Positions 1 to 9,276 of a stretch of DNA of 64,000 bases are shown here, in pieces. The translations under genes were made by a program, and so were the position numbers. The stretch covers positions 1,178,001 to 1,242,000 of the forward strand of contig CP121314.1 in the NCBI GenBank assembly GCA_043557195.1, written 5' to 3'. How positions within the stretch are numbered: position 1 is the first letter of the stretch; every line of letters starts with the position of its first letter. The notes below the pieces were generated by a model. It did not search any database. It saw only the letters and a list, made by a program, of their open reading frames with translations, and was not told where the DNA came from. The DNA is from Jejuia sp043557195. GTDB taxonomy: Bacteria; Bacteroidota; Bacteroidia; Flavobacteriales; Flavobacteriaceae.

Positions 1-1197
1 TTTATAGACTTTTTACGCTTTAATGTTCAATTTATGACGGATATCTACATGGAGCAACCAGAAAGCACAAGTGATGCTTGGAACCGTATAGAATATCGTC
101 CGTTAGAAGGCTTCACTTATGCCGTAACACCTTTCAATTTTACAGCCATAGCTGGGAACTTACCTGCATGTATGGCACTTATGGGTAATGTAGTGGTTTG
201 GAAACCTAGTGACAGTCAGGTATATTCTGCAAAGGTAATTATGGATGTATTCGAAGAAGCTGGTGTACCTGCAGGCGTAATTAATGTAGTATTTGGAGAC
301 CCTGTGATGATTACTAATACTGTTCTAGCTAGTCCTGATTTTTCAGGATTACATTTTACAGGTTCTACTTATATATTTAAAGAACTTTGGAAACAAATTG
401 GAAATAACATTCACAATTATAAAACCTACCCTAGAATTGTTGGAGAAACTGGCGGAAAGGATTTTATTATTGCACACAAATCGGCAAACCCAAAACAGGT
501 AGCTACTGCGATTACCCGTGGTGCTTTTGAATTTCAGGGACAAAAATGTAGTGCGGCTTCTCGTGCTTATATTCCAAAAAGCATATGGAATGATGTTAAG
601 AATTTCGTTATAGAAGATGTGAAATCCTTTAAAATGGGTTCGCCTGAAGACATGAGCAATTTTATTACAGCGGTAATTCATGAAGGATCGTTTGATAAAT
701 TGGCAAAATACATAGACCAAGCTAAGGCAGATGCTGATGTTGATGTACTTGTAGGCGGTGGTTATGATAAAAGTAAAGGTTATTTTATTGAACCAACTGT
801 TTTGGTGACTTCAAATCCAAAGTATACCACGATGTGTACTGAACTTTTCGGACCAGTTATCACTATTTATGTATACGAAGATGAAGCTTACAGTGAAACC
901 TTAAAGCTAGTTGATGGCACAAGTGAGTATGCTTTAACAGGTGCAATTTTATCAAAAGACAGATATGCCATTACTGAAGCTACAGAGGCTTTACAAAATA
1001 GTGCTGGAAATTTCTACATTAACGATAAGCCAACGGGCGCAGTAGTAGGACAACAACCTTTTGGAGGTGCTCGAGCCTCAGGAACAAATGATAAAGCCGG
1101 TAGTGCTCAAAACTTGTTGCGTTGGGTATCACCAAGAATGATAAAAGAAACATTTGTTACTCCAACAGATTACAGATATCCGTTTTTGGGAGAATAA
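1..1197 (+). CDS. pruA: L-glutamate gamma-semialdehyde (1-pyrroline-5-carboxylate) dehydrogenase, 3' part
   Basis: This enzyme oxidises glutamate semialdehyde to glutamate with NAD+, the second step of proline breakdown in the cytoplasm. The frame is open from base 1, so the N-terminal part lies outside the window; about 398 residues are visible. The aldehyde dehydrogenase signatures are present: FTGST near base 355, the general-base Glu in VGETGGKDF near 444, and the catalytic Cys in FQGQKCSA at about 547-549. The C-terminal QQPFGGARASGTNDKAG stretch is typical of the proline-catabolic branch rather than generic ALDHs. A strong hairpin terminator follows 34 bases after the stop codon. An internal ATG at 34 exists but is not the start, because conserved sequence continues upstream of it. 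Confidence 0.93.
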   Translation, partial: FIDFLRFNVQFMTDIYMEQPESTSDAWNRIEYRPLEGFTYAVTPFNFTAIAGNLPACMALMGNVVVWKPSDSQVYSAKVIMDVFEEAGVPAGVINVVFGDPVMITNTVLASPDFSGLHFTGSTYIFKELWKQIGNNIHNYKTYPRIVGETGGKDFIIAHKSANPKQVATAITRGAFEFQGQKCSAASRAYIPKSIWNDVKNFVIEDVKSFKMGSPEDMSNFITAVIHEGSFDKLAKYIDQAKADADVDVLVGGGYDKSKGYFIEPTVLVTSNPKYTTMCTELFGPVITIYVYEDEAYSETLKLVDGTSEYALTGAILSKDRYAITEATEALQNSAGNFYINDKPTGAVVGQQPFGGARASGTNDKAGSAQNLLRWVSPRMIKETFVTPTDYRYPFLGE

Positions 1198-1230
1198 CTA
1201 TTGTTGCGAAAACATAATGAAAATTGATAT

Positions 1231-1262
1231 AAGAGACAGCCTGTGTAGACTGTCTCTTTTTG
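1231..1262 (+). terminator. Rho-independent terminator of pruA
   Basis: A perfect 9-bp stem (AAGAGACAG / CTGTCTCTT) with a 10-nt loop is followed by a T run. It lies between pruA and the convergent DUF481 gene, so it may serve both directions. Confidence 0.85.
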
Positions 1263-1310
1263 TATGGTATTTATAATCTTCTGTAAATTTGCCAATTCGC
1301 TACCCTTAGA

Positions 1311-2126
1311 TTACGAACCCGTTGAAGTAGACTGATTCGTATTCTTCGCCTTCTTCTTTTCAATAGTTTTTAGAGTGAAACCAAAGGTTAAAAACCGATC
1401 CTCTCTTTGTTGACCTTCAATCACGACACTTTCATAGGTATGAAGATAGTTTATCTTAAAGTTTAAAAACTTCCAAACTGGTAACTCTATACCTATATCG
1501 GCAAACCACCGAAAATTATTTCCCTTTTCCAATGATGGCTGGACGTAACTTTCATGACTTAAAATGAGTTTCTTTTTGAACACATGATATTTACCATTCA
1601 CCCAAAATGTTCCGCGAAGTGTTTTAATTGAAGCATCTCCATTATACTCTGATCGGTTAAACGTAGCTTTAGCAAAATCGGTGCGTTCATATTCACTCGT
1701 AATTGAAAATTTGAGCCAATTATCCTTTTCATTTAAAACTTGATACGTTACACCGGCTCCGTAGATATACCGCAAATCAATTTCCCTTCTAAAATTAGTA
1801 CTTACAAAACCCAAAAACAATGGATAGAACTTCCGCTCTGGATTGATATAAAGAAAATTAAGACTCAATATATCTTCATCTGCCTTTTCCTTTCCAAACT
1901 CTTGATAAACGTAGGAGTTTCTAGTTTTAAAAATCCAGTTTTTCCAAGGTTTTAAACTTACTTCAGATTTTGCTCTAAAAATTACCGTTTCCACATTTCC
2001 TCCTTGCCAAAATCCAGTTAACGAAAGATTAGCTTTTAACTTAAGCGTATCACTTTCATTGATTTGAGCAGGTAAAATAACTGGAAGAAAAAGTAGTATG
2101 TAAAAAACGTTTTTCATTTTTTCCAT
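1311..2126 (-). CDS. DUF481 (YdiY-like) outer-membrane beta-barrel protein
   Basis: A predicted outer-membrane protein of unknown function with 271 residues. It has an N-terminal signal peptide (hydrophobic YILLFLPVILPAQ). The body consists of alternating aromatic/charged beta strands, with NVETVIFRAKSEV near the N-terminus and a final strand FLTFGFTLK, as in DUF481 proteins. The last 15 or so residues after the barrel are polar (KKKAKNTNQSTSTGS), an unusual extension past the expected C-terminal strand. The gene is convergent with pruA and divergent from the hydrolase at 2258. No ligand or partner can be inferred. Confidence 0.7.
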   Translation of the reverse strand: MEKMKNVFYILLFLPVILPAQINESDTLKLKANLSLTGFWQGGNVETVIFRAKSEVSLKPWKNWIFKTRNSYVYQEFGKEKADEDILSLNFLYINPERKFYPLFLGFVSTNFRREIDLRYIYGAGVTYQVLNEKDNWLKFSITSEYERTDFAKATFNRSEYNGDASIKTLRGTFWVNGKYHVFKKKLILSHESYVQPSLEKGNNFRWFADIGIELPVWKFLNFKINYLHTYESVVIEGQQREDRFLTFGFTLKTIEKKKAKNTNQSTSTGS

Positions 2127-2257
2127 TATGAAATGTTCTTTTTTAAATCATTGCAAATATACTTAGGGTGAAGCACACCATTATTGACAAATAACCATAC
2201 AAAACCACAACAAAAATTGTCTTAACTTAGTAAATCTCTTTTTTAATCCAGTTTTCT

Positions 2258-4678
2258 ATGAAGCATTTTTTACTTTTTGCTACCCTTAGCATATTTAGCA
2301 TACAAATTAGCATAGCACAATGGTCTAACCGCTACCCAAAAGTGGATGGTTTTGGGCATCACGTATATTTAGAAGGTTATGAATTACCAGTAATGAATTC
2401 AGGAACTACCGACCCTGCGCCTTCTCCAACCAAAAACGAAGTGGTATTTTCAGCAAAAGGCTGGTTGTGGTTGATGAATTTGGATTCAAATACCGCTAAA
2501 AGAATTACCTCAACTAGAGCTATGGATTTTAAGCCCAATTGGTCCCCTGACGGAAAACGTATTGTATTCGTTCGTGATACAGGTTTAGATACCAAAATTG
2601 TAATGCTAGACGTGGCACAAAACAAGGAAACCGTTTTAGTAGACACTAAAGCTTTAGATTTAGATCCAATTTTTTCATCGGATGGCACATCTGTGTATTA
2701 TGCTTCAGCAGATAATGGGTCGCTAGATATTTGGCAATTGGATTTAACAACCAATCAAAAAAAGGTATTGACCAAAGCTGGGAATTTAGAACGTTTGCCC
2801 ATACCTATAAATGATAAATACATGATTTATTTGAAGAAAATGGGCTTTTCATATGATTCGATTGAGTTAGTGAATTTAAACGAAAACGAATCGATGGCGC
2901 TGGCAGAGGAAAATTTTATGTCGCAAGCTTCATTTTCATTAAGTTCTGATAAGCGTACTTTAGTTTATACTTGGCCAGAAGATGACAATTACGAGTTGCG
3001 TTTACTTGACGTGATGCATCCTGAAAGCAATTTGCTTCTCACTAAAAGCAGTAATTTACCACTAAGTCCTAAGTTTAGTAGCGATGGCAAATGGGTATAT
3101 TACAGTGAAACCAACACCAATGAACATTCAGAATTAAAACGCATTCGTAGCTATGGTGGCACTCCTGAAACCTTAGATATTAAAACTTGGGATTGGAACA
3201 CGGCAACTGGAACACTAAAAATCACTAGTATCGTTGATGGCAAAAAAATGCCTGTTCGTATGAGTATTGCAGATGCTTCTGGGCACCCTATTATTCCTAA
3301 CTCTGGAATTGTACATTCTGAAGGCCAAAACGGTATCGTGTTTTTCTATGCTGATGGGGAGATAGAAGTTGATGCCCCTTTTGGCGAGATTACGATTACT
3401 GCGGTTTATGGTTTATCTACTATTAAAACTGTTAAAAAAGTGACTTTAGATTCTGAAACTAAAAACACTGAAATTAATTTATTAACCATTTGGAATGCTC
3501 AAGAAAATGGCTGGTATTCTGGAGATAATCATTTTCATTTAAACTATGGTGGAACGAATCAATTAGACCCTTCAGATATTGTATTGGATTTAAAGGCTGA
3601 AAATGTAGATGTAGCGTTTCCGTTATTAGCCAACCTAGGAAACCGATTTTTACAACGTGATATTTGGGAATGGAAACATACAGAAACACCTTTAATTCAG
3701 TTTGGACAAGAAATCCGTTCACACTTTTTAGGGCATTTAGGGTTATTGGGCACTAAAGACCTGTATTGGCCTTGGGTTTGGGGACCATATTATGATGTAT
3801 ATGGGCGTGATGATCGCTTAAATGCAGAACCTTTGGAATTTGCTAGAAGTCAAAATGCTTTGGGTGGTTATGTACATCCTGTAAGTGTTCGCGACCCATT
3901 TACAGAAAGTGGTGCACGACGTATTCCCATTGCATTAATAGCCGATTGCGTTTTGGGTAAAAGTGATTTGATTGAAGTGGGCTGCTTATGGTCTGACGAG
4001 ATTGGAACTGCTGACTTATGGCACGAATTATTGAATATTGGCGCCCCAGTAAATATTTCTGCTGGTAGTGATGTGATGAATGATTTATATCGAACTATGG
4101 CCGTTGGCGTAACACGTGTTTATGTAAAACCTGAAGGTGACATTTCTATTCCTAGTTATTTAAAAGCACTAAAAGATGGGAAAAGCTTTGTAACCAACGG
4201 ACCTCAAATTATTTTTGAAGTTGATAGTAAAGAAGTCGGTGATGTAATAAATACAAAAAGTAAAAAAGTAAAATGGACTTTAGATGTTCACTCACCTACA
4301 CCTTATGATACGGTTAAAATATTTGTAAACGGTGCTGTGGTTTGGTCTGGAAAAGGGAACACAAAAGCAGGCTCTAAAACCTACAAAGGCAGTATTGAAG
4401 TTCCCGCCAATGGTTGGGTTACTGCTAGAGTCTCTGGTGGTAATGTTGAATGGCCACTCATGGATAGTTTCCCGTTTGCAGAAAGCAGCCCTATATGGTT
4501 TAATGGGGTTGGAAGCACCGATTCAAACACTGCAAAAGTCTCTGCAACTAAGTTGCTACGTCTTTTAAAAGTATCAACAGAACGCTTGAAAGATGGCTAT
4601 AGCGATAACCCAATTCCGAAATTGGAGGGACATTTCGAGGAAGCTAAAGAGCATCTTAAAAATATAATTAACGAATAA
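2258..4678 (+). CDS. Secreted two-domain protein: PD40/TolB-like propeller plus CehA/McbA-type metallohydrolase
   Basis: An exported 806-residue protein with a signal peptide (MKHFLLFATLSIFSIQISIAQ). Residues about 50-300 hold WD40-like PD40 repeats (for example FKPNWSPDGKRIVFV, DPIFSSDGTSVYYAS, SPKFSSDGKWVYYSE), suggesting a beta propeller. From about residue 405 the sequence resembles CehA/McbA hydrolases of the PHP superfamily: GWYSGDNHFHLNYGG supplies the His-x-His metal ligands, and later GGYVHP and AGSDVMND are plausible further ligand segments. CehA itself is a carbaryl hydrolase, but Bacteroidota homologues are mostly uncharacterised, so the substrate is unknown. The gene stands alone, with a palindromic repeat after its stop. 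Confidence 0.78.
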   Translation: MKHFLLFATLSIFSIQISIAQWSNRYPKVDGFGHHVYLEGYELPVMNSGTTDPAPSPTKNEVVFSAKGWLWLMNLDSNTAKRITSTRAMDFKPNWSPDGKRIVFVRDTGLDTKIVMLDVAQNKETVLVDTKALDLDPIFSSDGTSVYYASADNGSLDIWQLDLTTNQKKVLTKAGNLERLPIPINDKYMIYLKKMGFSYDSIELVNLNENESMALAEENFMSQASFSLSSDKRTLVYTWPEDDNYELRLLDVMHPESNLLLTKSSNLPLSPKFSSDGKWVYYSETNTNEHSELKRIRSYGGTPETLDIKTWDWNTATGTLKITSIVDGKKMPVRMSIADASGHPIIPNSGIVHSEGQNGIVFFYADGEIEVDAPFGEITITAVYGLSTIKTVKKVTLDSETKNTEINLLTIWNAQENGWYSGDNHFHLNYGGTNQLDPSDIVLDLKAENVDVAFPLLANLGNRFLQRDIWEWKHTETPLIQFGQEIRSHFLGHLGLLGTKDLYWPWVWGPYYDVYGRDDRLNAEPLEFARSQNALGGYVHPVSVRDPFTESGARRIPIALIADCVLGKSDLIEVGCLWSDEIGTADLWHELLNIGAPVNISAGSDVMNDLYRTMAVGVTRVYVKPEGDISIPSYLKALKDGKSFVTNGPQIIFEVDSKEVGDVINTKSKKVKWTLDVHSPTPYDTVKIFVNGAVVWSGKGNTKAGSKTYKGSIEVPANGWVTARVSGGNVEWPLMDSFPFAESSPIWFNGVGSTDSNTAKVSATKLLRLLKVSTERLKDGYSDNPIPKLEGHFEEAKEHLKNIINE

Positions 4679-4703
4679 AGTTATTGTAGTTCAAAACAAG
4701 CCT

Positions 4704-4810
4704 AATGTCAGTTCGAGTAGTTTTCGAAGCATGAGAAAATTGTATCGAGAACCATTTGTTGTAGAAATTCTTGTTCTCGATAATTCTGCTGAACGAAATC
4801 GAAGTACTAA
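4704..4810. repeat. Palindromic intergenic repeat
   Basis: The element lies between two convergent genes. Its core is a perfect 10-bp inverted repeat, TATCGAGAAC at 4743-4752 and GTTCTCGATA at 4773-4782. Partly complementary flanks extend outwards (GTCAGTTCGAG on the left, ATCGAAGTAC on the right). From memory, similar TTCGAG...TATCGAGAAC palindromes are abundant between genes of flavobacteria; that is recall, not a search. It could fold as a cruciform or RNA hairpin and may end transcription from both sides. Confidence 0.65.
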
Positions 4811-4832
4811 TTTCTTTAAATCAACAGAACAA

Positions 4833-5519
4833 TCATTTCCTATTAAAATACCACCAATTCATATCACGTGTTAATTCAAACCCAAGGCTTTCATACAAGC
4901 CAATTGCTAGATTGCCTTTAGTAGTATGTAAAATAGCATGTTTACCAGTTTTTAAAATTTCTTTTGTGGTATACGTAATGAGTTGTTTTGCAAAACCTTG
5001 TCTGGTATAACCTGGGTGTGTTACCACGCCACTTACTTCTATAAAGTTGTTGGTTTGCATACGTTGGCCTGATATTGCTATCAGTTTTCCGTTTTTAAAA
5101 ATACCGAAGTAATCGCCCATATCAAACGTGCGTTTTTTGTAATACCCTGGCATTACAAGCCATATTAAATCGTAAATTTCTTGAATATGCGTTTCGTTAA
5201 GCGGTACTATTGTTTCAGTAATTTCAACTTCGATTAAGTCGTTTAACACCATTTGGCAACCTTCCATTTTTTTATTTAAAACCACATAATTTTCATCAAA
5301 TGTTGGTATGCCGTTTTCTGAAACTAGGAAAAAATCATTGGTTAATTTTGAATATGTTGTTAATGCATCTTTGGTTTTTGAAGCATTAGTAAAAGCTCCA
5401 AACGGGCAAATTTCTGGGTTATAAAATTGCACAGCATCATATACCAAAGCAAAGTTTTGGTGTGTTTCGTTTAACGCGTGCCAAACTGGATTTTCTAATG
5501 TTTGTTGAAAATGATTCAT
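4833..5519 (-). CDS. GNAT-family N-acetyltransferase
   Basis: A cytoplasmic 228-residue protein whose C-terminal half is a GNAT (FR47-like) acetyltransferase fold. The segment IEVSGVVTHPGYTRQGFAKQLITYTTKEI carries the acetyl-CoA binding R/Q-x-x-G-x-A motif on strand 4 and the following helix. LAIGLYESLGFELTRDMNWWYF is the typical C-terminal Y-x-x-x-G-F segment. The N-terminal half (HALNETHQNFALVYDAVQFYNPEICPFGAF) is a less conserved extension found in this subfamily. The acceptor substrate is unknown. The gene is convergent with the hydrolase at 2258. Confidence 0.85.
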   Translation of the reverse strand: MNHFQQTLENPVWHALNETHQNFALVYDAVQFYNPEICPFGAFTNASKTKDALTTYSKLTNDFFLVSENGIPTFDENYVVLNKKMEGCQMVLNDLIEVEITETIVPLNETHIQEIYDLIWLVMPGYYKKRTFDMGDYFGIFKNGKLIAISGQRMQTNNFIEVSGVVTHPGYTRQGFAKQLITYTTKEILKTGKHAILHTTKGNLAIGLYESLGFELTRDMNWWYFNRK

Positions 5520-5656
5520 TCAAAAACTTATGTATCAAATGTAAATTGAAATATTGAAATATTTTAAAAAATATAGATTTGGTTTTACATTGGAATCCTT
5601 AAATTTGTCAGAAAAATACAGTATTTGTTTAATTATATAAGCAAAGTCAAATAATA

Positions 5657-7318
5657 ATGAGAAAACAAAAAAGTTCAAGTTTAGTTTACTTAGTAGTATC
5701 AGTCGTTTTATTGTTTTTGGGTTGTGAAGCAGACAAGGTTCCAGAAGATTATCAAATACTAGTATCACCTAGTAATATAATTTTAACTAATAATGAAACG
5801 AGTAAACTTTCTATTTCGGTTAAACCATCAGGAGAATTTCAATGGAACATTGCATCTAAGCCAGATTGGATTGAAGTTAACTCCTTAACTGGCACTATTA
5901 ATAATGAAATTGTTGAGCTTGAATTAACACCAATTATAACAAATTTAGATGCAAGTAAACATATTGGTAAAATAGAATTTATTACCAATGGCGCTGGAAA
6001 AGCTGAAACAAATTTAGAGCTTAATCTTGATGATTTATCATCAATCATGACTGTTTCTCAATTATCTTTAGATTATGGGTACTCCAAAGAAAGCTTATCT
6101 TTTTTAATAAAAAATGAGGGCAATGCCTATTTTAAATGGAACTGGGATAATAATTCAAATTCTTTTCTTAGCCTAAACCCCAGTTCTGGCAATTTAGGTG
6201 CTGGAGAATCTGTAGAAGTGATTATGAGTCTAGATAGAACAAATCTAGCTACTCAAGATTATAATTTAGAGACTTTTATTACTAATGACTTAGGGCAAAG
6301 TATAACTCTAAATATTTTAATCAATCATTTTGAAGAAAATAAATGGTTGATTGACGGCAATGTAATCGACGTAGAATATGATAGAAATAATGATGTAATA
6401 GTTGCTGTAGTTGAAAACCCAAATGAACTGAGAGTTTATAACCCCACAAATAATTCGGTTACATCTGTACCTTTAAATCTTCCTCCAGCATGTGTTTCTG
6501 TTGGATTAGATGGAACTCATGCAGCAGTTGGACATAACGGTTGGTTTTCATACATAAATTTATCTACAATGACACTTGAGGATAATTATGTTGTTACAGC
6601 AAATACTTTTGATATTATACTTGCACCTAATGATTGGGTGTATGTATTCCCAAAGGAAGACCAATGGGAAACAATAAGATGTATTGATTTATCAAATGGG
6701 GTTGAAACACAACATATTGGTAATTCAATAAGAGAGCGAACAAAGGTAAAGCTGCATCCTTCTGGTGACTACATTTATGGAGCAGACAATGGTTTGTCCC
6801 CTTCGGATTTCGAAAAGTATGACATTAGTAATGGAACTGCACAATATCTTTATGATTCGCCTTACCACGGTGATTTTGATTTCAACGGTAATATCTGGAT
6901 TTCTGAAGATGGCAGTAGATTGTTTGCAAAGAGCAGAAGAGTCTTTAATGCTTCTTCTAATCAATCAAATGATATGACATACAATGGAGAATTAGTTGGA
7001 GATGGAAATGTAATAGCATTAGACTTTAGTGCTGCTGCTAAAAGCGTATATGCCATATTTTCAACTGGTAATAGTTGGAATGAAATACCAAGTAATGAAA
7101 TAAGGAAATATGAAACTGACTTTTTAGCCTTTAAAGGGACTATAGATCTTCCTGGTTTTTTTATACCAGATGGTAATGGTGAAGGTAGTGTCTATTCATC
7201 TCAGGGGTATTTTGGCTTTTTTAATTCTGATGGAACAAAATATTATGTAGTGGTAAAAATAGAAGAAGGTTCTGGAGCCCAAAATGAATGGGCTATTGCT
7301 ACAATAGGTGTTGAATAA
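5657..7318 (+). CDS. BACON-like lipoprotein with C-terminal propeller-like region
   Basis: A surface-type lipoprotein of 553 residues with signal and lipobox VVLLFLGC, so Cys at about residue 23 is lipidated. Residues about 35-120 resemble a BACON/Ig-like domain (FQWNIASKPDWIEVNSLTGTI). A second Ig-like domain follows at about 130-220 (FKWNWDNNSNSFLSLNPSSGNLGAGES). The C-terminal 320 residues contain repeated strand patterns with Asp/Asn turns (VYVFPKEDQWETIRCIDLSNG, YGADNGLSPSDFEKYDISNG), consistent with a beta propeller. Such proteins often bind glycans or peptides, but no function can be assigned. The gene is isolated, with a structured repeat element downstream. Confidence 0.65.
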   Translation: MRKQKSSSLVYLVVSVVLLFLGCEADKVPEDYQILVSPSNIILTNNETSKLSISVKPSGEFQWNIASKPDWIEVNSLTGTINNEIVELELTPIITNLDASKHIGKIEFITNGAGKAETNLELNLDDLSSIMTVSQLSLDYGYSKESLSFLIKNEGNAYFKWNWDNNSNSFLSLNPSSGNLGAGESVEVIMSLDRTNLATQDYNLETFITNDLGQSITLNILINHFEENKWLIDGNVIDVEYDRNNDVIVAVVENPNELRVYNPTNNSVTSVPLNLPPACVSVGLDGTHAAVGHNGWFSYINLSTMTLEDNYVVTANTFDIILAPNDWVYVFPKEDQWETIRCIDLSNGVETQHIGNSIRERTKVKLHPSGDYIYGADNGLSPSDFEKYDISNGTAQYLYDSPYHGDFDFNGNIWISEDGSRLFAKSRRVFNASSNQSNDMTYNGELVGDGNVIALDFSAAAKSVYAIFSTGNSWNEIPSNEIRKYETDFLAFKGTIDLPGFFIPDGNGEGSVYSSQGYFGFFNSDGTKYYVVVKIEEGSGAQNEWAIATIGVE

Positions 7319-7417
7319 AAACTTTAGTTTACATTTTAAAACCTACAAATTCAGTTAAAAAATATAGCGAGTAAACCTGTAACCTTATTTTAATACTAAA
7401 CTTGAGCAAACATACCC

Positions 7418-7503
7418 CGCGTTAAGGATTGAGGCATTTGTTGAAGCTCCCCGACGCAGGAGGGAGCGACTGCCGAAAGCCTGACCCTTTAGGGGAACGC
7501 CCT
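7418..7503 (+). repeat. Structured dispersed element, copy A
   Basis: First of five related elements in the window. The closing stem is GCGTT (from 7419) pairing with AACGC (to 7500). Inside are GCTCCC/GGGAGC and CCCTTTAGGG hairpins, and the conserved single strand GACTGCCGAAAGCCTGAC. Nothing else is seen in the gene-free stretch 7319-7675 except the small hairpin at 7529-7552 and a promoter at 7607-7636. Confidence 0.75.
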
Positions 7504-7528
7504 AAAAACCATTCATTCTTTTATTTAA

Positions 7529-7552
7529 ATTCCCGCCTATGCGGAAATGAAA
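7529..7552. repeat. Short hairpin module downstream of copy A
   Basis: TTCCCGC at 7530-7536 pairs with GCGGAA at 7541-7546 over a short loop and is followed by ATGAAAA. A similar hairpin (TTTCCAT...ATGGAAA, then TGACAAA) follows copy B at about 18539-18562. The two modules therefore seem to travel together. Confidence 0.5.
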
Positions 7553-7606
7553 ATTTCAACGGAAACCCGATGCAAGCATGTGGGTAATTCTTTTCAATTA
7601 ATTATT

Positions 7607-7636
7607 TTTGAGGAAGTTGTCCCCTTTTGTATTTTG
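7607..7636 (+). promoter_or_regulatory. Promoter of the DGPF-sigma factor operon
   Basis: TTTG at 7607-7610, a 19-nt spacer, then TATTTTG at 7630-7636. This matches the Bacteroidota housekeeping pattern (-33 TTTG, -7 TAnnTTTG) with one base fewer in the -7 box. It lies 40 bases upstream of the ATG at 7676. Confidence 0.6.
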
Positions 7637-7675
7637 GCAAACGTCTTAAGGGTATAAACTTTAAAACTTTTAGTT

Positions 7676-8023
7676 ATGAAACAATTTATGATGATTTTTA
7701 CGGGAGCCGATTATGCAGCGTTAGGACTTTCGCCTGAAGAATTACAAGAGCGTATGGGTAAGTGGTTTGCTTGGGGCAACAAAATGAAAGGTGCTGGAAT
7801 TTTAAGAGGCGGTGAGGCTTTAACACCGCAAATAAGACGCGTTTCTGGGAAAAATAGAACGGTAACGGATATAGCTTCGGCCGAAGTGAAAGAAGTTATT
7901 GGCGGATATTACACCGTTGAGGCAGAGGACTTTGATGCGGTTGAAAAAATTGCACAGGATTTCCCAGATTACGATTTGAATGGTACTGTAGAAATTAGAG
8001 AAGTAATGGTATTTGACCGTTAA
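7676..8023 (+). CDS. DGPF/YCII-domain protein, partner of an ECF42 sigma factor
   Basis: A cytoplasmic 115-residue protein of the YCII-related (DGPF) family. It begins MKQFMMIFTGADYAALGLSPEELQ. It has the dimeric ferredoxin-like layout, ending in the EAEDFDAVEKIAQDFPDY...VEIREVMVF helix and strand. Family members sit next to ECF42 sigma factors, and that is the case here: the stop TAA overlaps the sigma gene start by one base (TAATG), implying translational coupling. The biochemical role of DGPF proteins is not established. They are thought to be targets or modulators of the sigma factor. Confidence 0.88.
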   Translation: MKQFMMIFTGADYAALGLSPEELQERMGKWFAWGNKMKGAGILRGGEALTPQIRRVSGKNRTVTDIASAEVKEVIGGYYTVEAEDFDAVEKIAQDFPDYDLNGTVEIREVMVFDR

Positions 8024-9276
8024 TGGAACACCAATTGATTGACCATCTTTTTCGCCACCATAGCGGAAAGATGGTTTCTGTTTTAACTCGGGTTTTTGGA
8101 CTGAAACATCTTGATATTATTGAAGATGCGGTACAAGACACCTTTATTAAAGCAAGCTTAAGCTGGCGAAAACAGCAACCTAAAAACCCCGAGGCGTGGT
8201 TAACTACAGCTGCCAAAAACAGGGTTCTAGATATTTTTAGAAAGCTTAAAACGGAGCAGAAACACCTGCCAAACATCAATCAAGGAACGGACGCTATTGC
8301 CATAAACGAGCTATTTTTAGATACTGAAATTGAAGATGCCCAACTGCGGATGATTTTTACCGCGTGCCACCCAAAATTAGATCCGCGTGACCGAATTTCG
8401 TTTGCTTTAAAAACGGTTTCGGGGTTTAGCACTAAAGAAATAGCTTCGGCATTGTTAACCAAGGAAGAAACTATTAAAAAGCGATTGTCACGCGCTAAAA
8501 AATCGATTCAAGCATCAGATATACAATTTAAAATTCCGCAGGGGAAAGCTTTAGAATCGCGCTTGGAGAGTGTTCTGGAAGTGTTGTACTTAATTTTTAA
8601 TGAGGGATTTCATTCTAACAAAAAGGAAACTTTAATTAGGCAAGAATTGTGTGCCGAAGCATTGAGGTTAACTCAACTACTTTTAAAAAACACTTTAACA
8701 CGCACTCCAGATACTTATGCGCTTTGTGCGCTACTGTGTTTTCACGCGTCTCGTATTGAAAGTAAAACCAATTCTGAAAACGAATTGCTGGATTTAAAAC
8801 ATCAAGACCGGAGTTTATGGCATTTTCCTTTGATACAATTAGGAAATTCTATGATGCACAAAGCTGTAGACACCAATGAATTTTCCTGCTACCACTACGA
8901 AGCTGCTATAGCTGCAGAACATTTAAAAGCCAGAACGTTTGCCGATACCGATTGGAAAAAAATACTGCGTTGGTATCAATGCCTGCACACTTTACAACCC
9001 ATGCCGTCTCACCTTTTAACAATGGCTGTGATTTGCCTACAAACTAAAGATTTTAAATTATCAGAAAGTTATCTATCTCAGTTAAACCCTGAAGACTTTG
9101 AGCAACGGGCTTATTTGTATTACGGCACGTTAGCTGATTTTTATGATGCTACCTCAAAACCTAAACAAGCTTTAAAGCACATTGATTTGGCGTTAAAACA
9201 TGTTACAAACAATTTGGAGAAAACGTACTTAGAGAAGAAAAAAGTACAAATATGTGCTAAAATTAAAAAGGCATAG
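8023..9276 (+). CDS. ECF42-type RNA polymerase sigma factor with C-terminal TPR-like extension
   Basis: A 417-residue sigma factor. Residues about 10-75 form sigma region 2 (VSVLTRVFGLKHLDIIEDAVQDTFIKASLSWR, then NPEAWLTTAAKNRVLDIFRK). Residues about 105-165 form region 4 (DPRDRISFALKTVSGFSTKEIASALLTKEETIKKRLSRAKK). The long C-terminal part (about 180-417) has the DUF6596 signature (YLIFNEGFHSN, RQELCAEALRLTQLL) and a helical TPR-like tail ending in YYGTLADFY. This architecture with an upstream DGPF gene defines the ECF42 group, whose activity is thought to depend on the C-terminal extension rather than an anti-sigma factor. No anti-sigma gene is nearby. Confidence 0.9.
   Translation: MEHQLIDHLFRHHSGKMVSVLTRVFGLKHLDIIEDAVQDTFIKASLSWRKQQPKNPEAWLTTAAKNRVLDIFRKLKTEQKHLPNINQGTDAIAINELFLDTEIEDAQLRMIFTACHPKLDPRDRISFALKTVSGFSTKEIASALLTKEETIKKRLSRAKKSIQASDIQFKIPQGKALESRLESVLEVLYLIFNEGFHSNKKETLIRQELCAEALRLTQLLLKNTLTRTPDTYALCALLCFHASRIESKTNSENELLDLKHQDRSLWHFPLIQLGNSMMHKAVDTNEFSCYHYEAAIAAEHLKARTFADTDWKKILRWYQCLHTLQPMPSHLLTMAVICLQTKDFKLSESYLSQLNPEDFEQRAYLYYGTLADFYDATSKPKQALKHIDLALKHVTNNLEKTYLEKKKVQICAKIKKA

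Noticed and set aside
349..720. Minus-strand open frame of 123 codons inside pruA
   Set aside because: It lies entirely within a conserved enzyme gene on the other strand and its translation has no recognisable domain.
5535..5768. Minus-strand open frame of 77 codons
   Set aside because: It overlaps the signal-peptide region of the lipoprotein at 5657 and consists mostly of low-complexity hydrophobic sequence.
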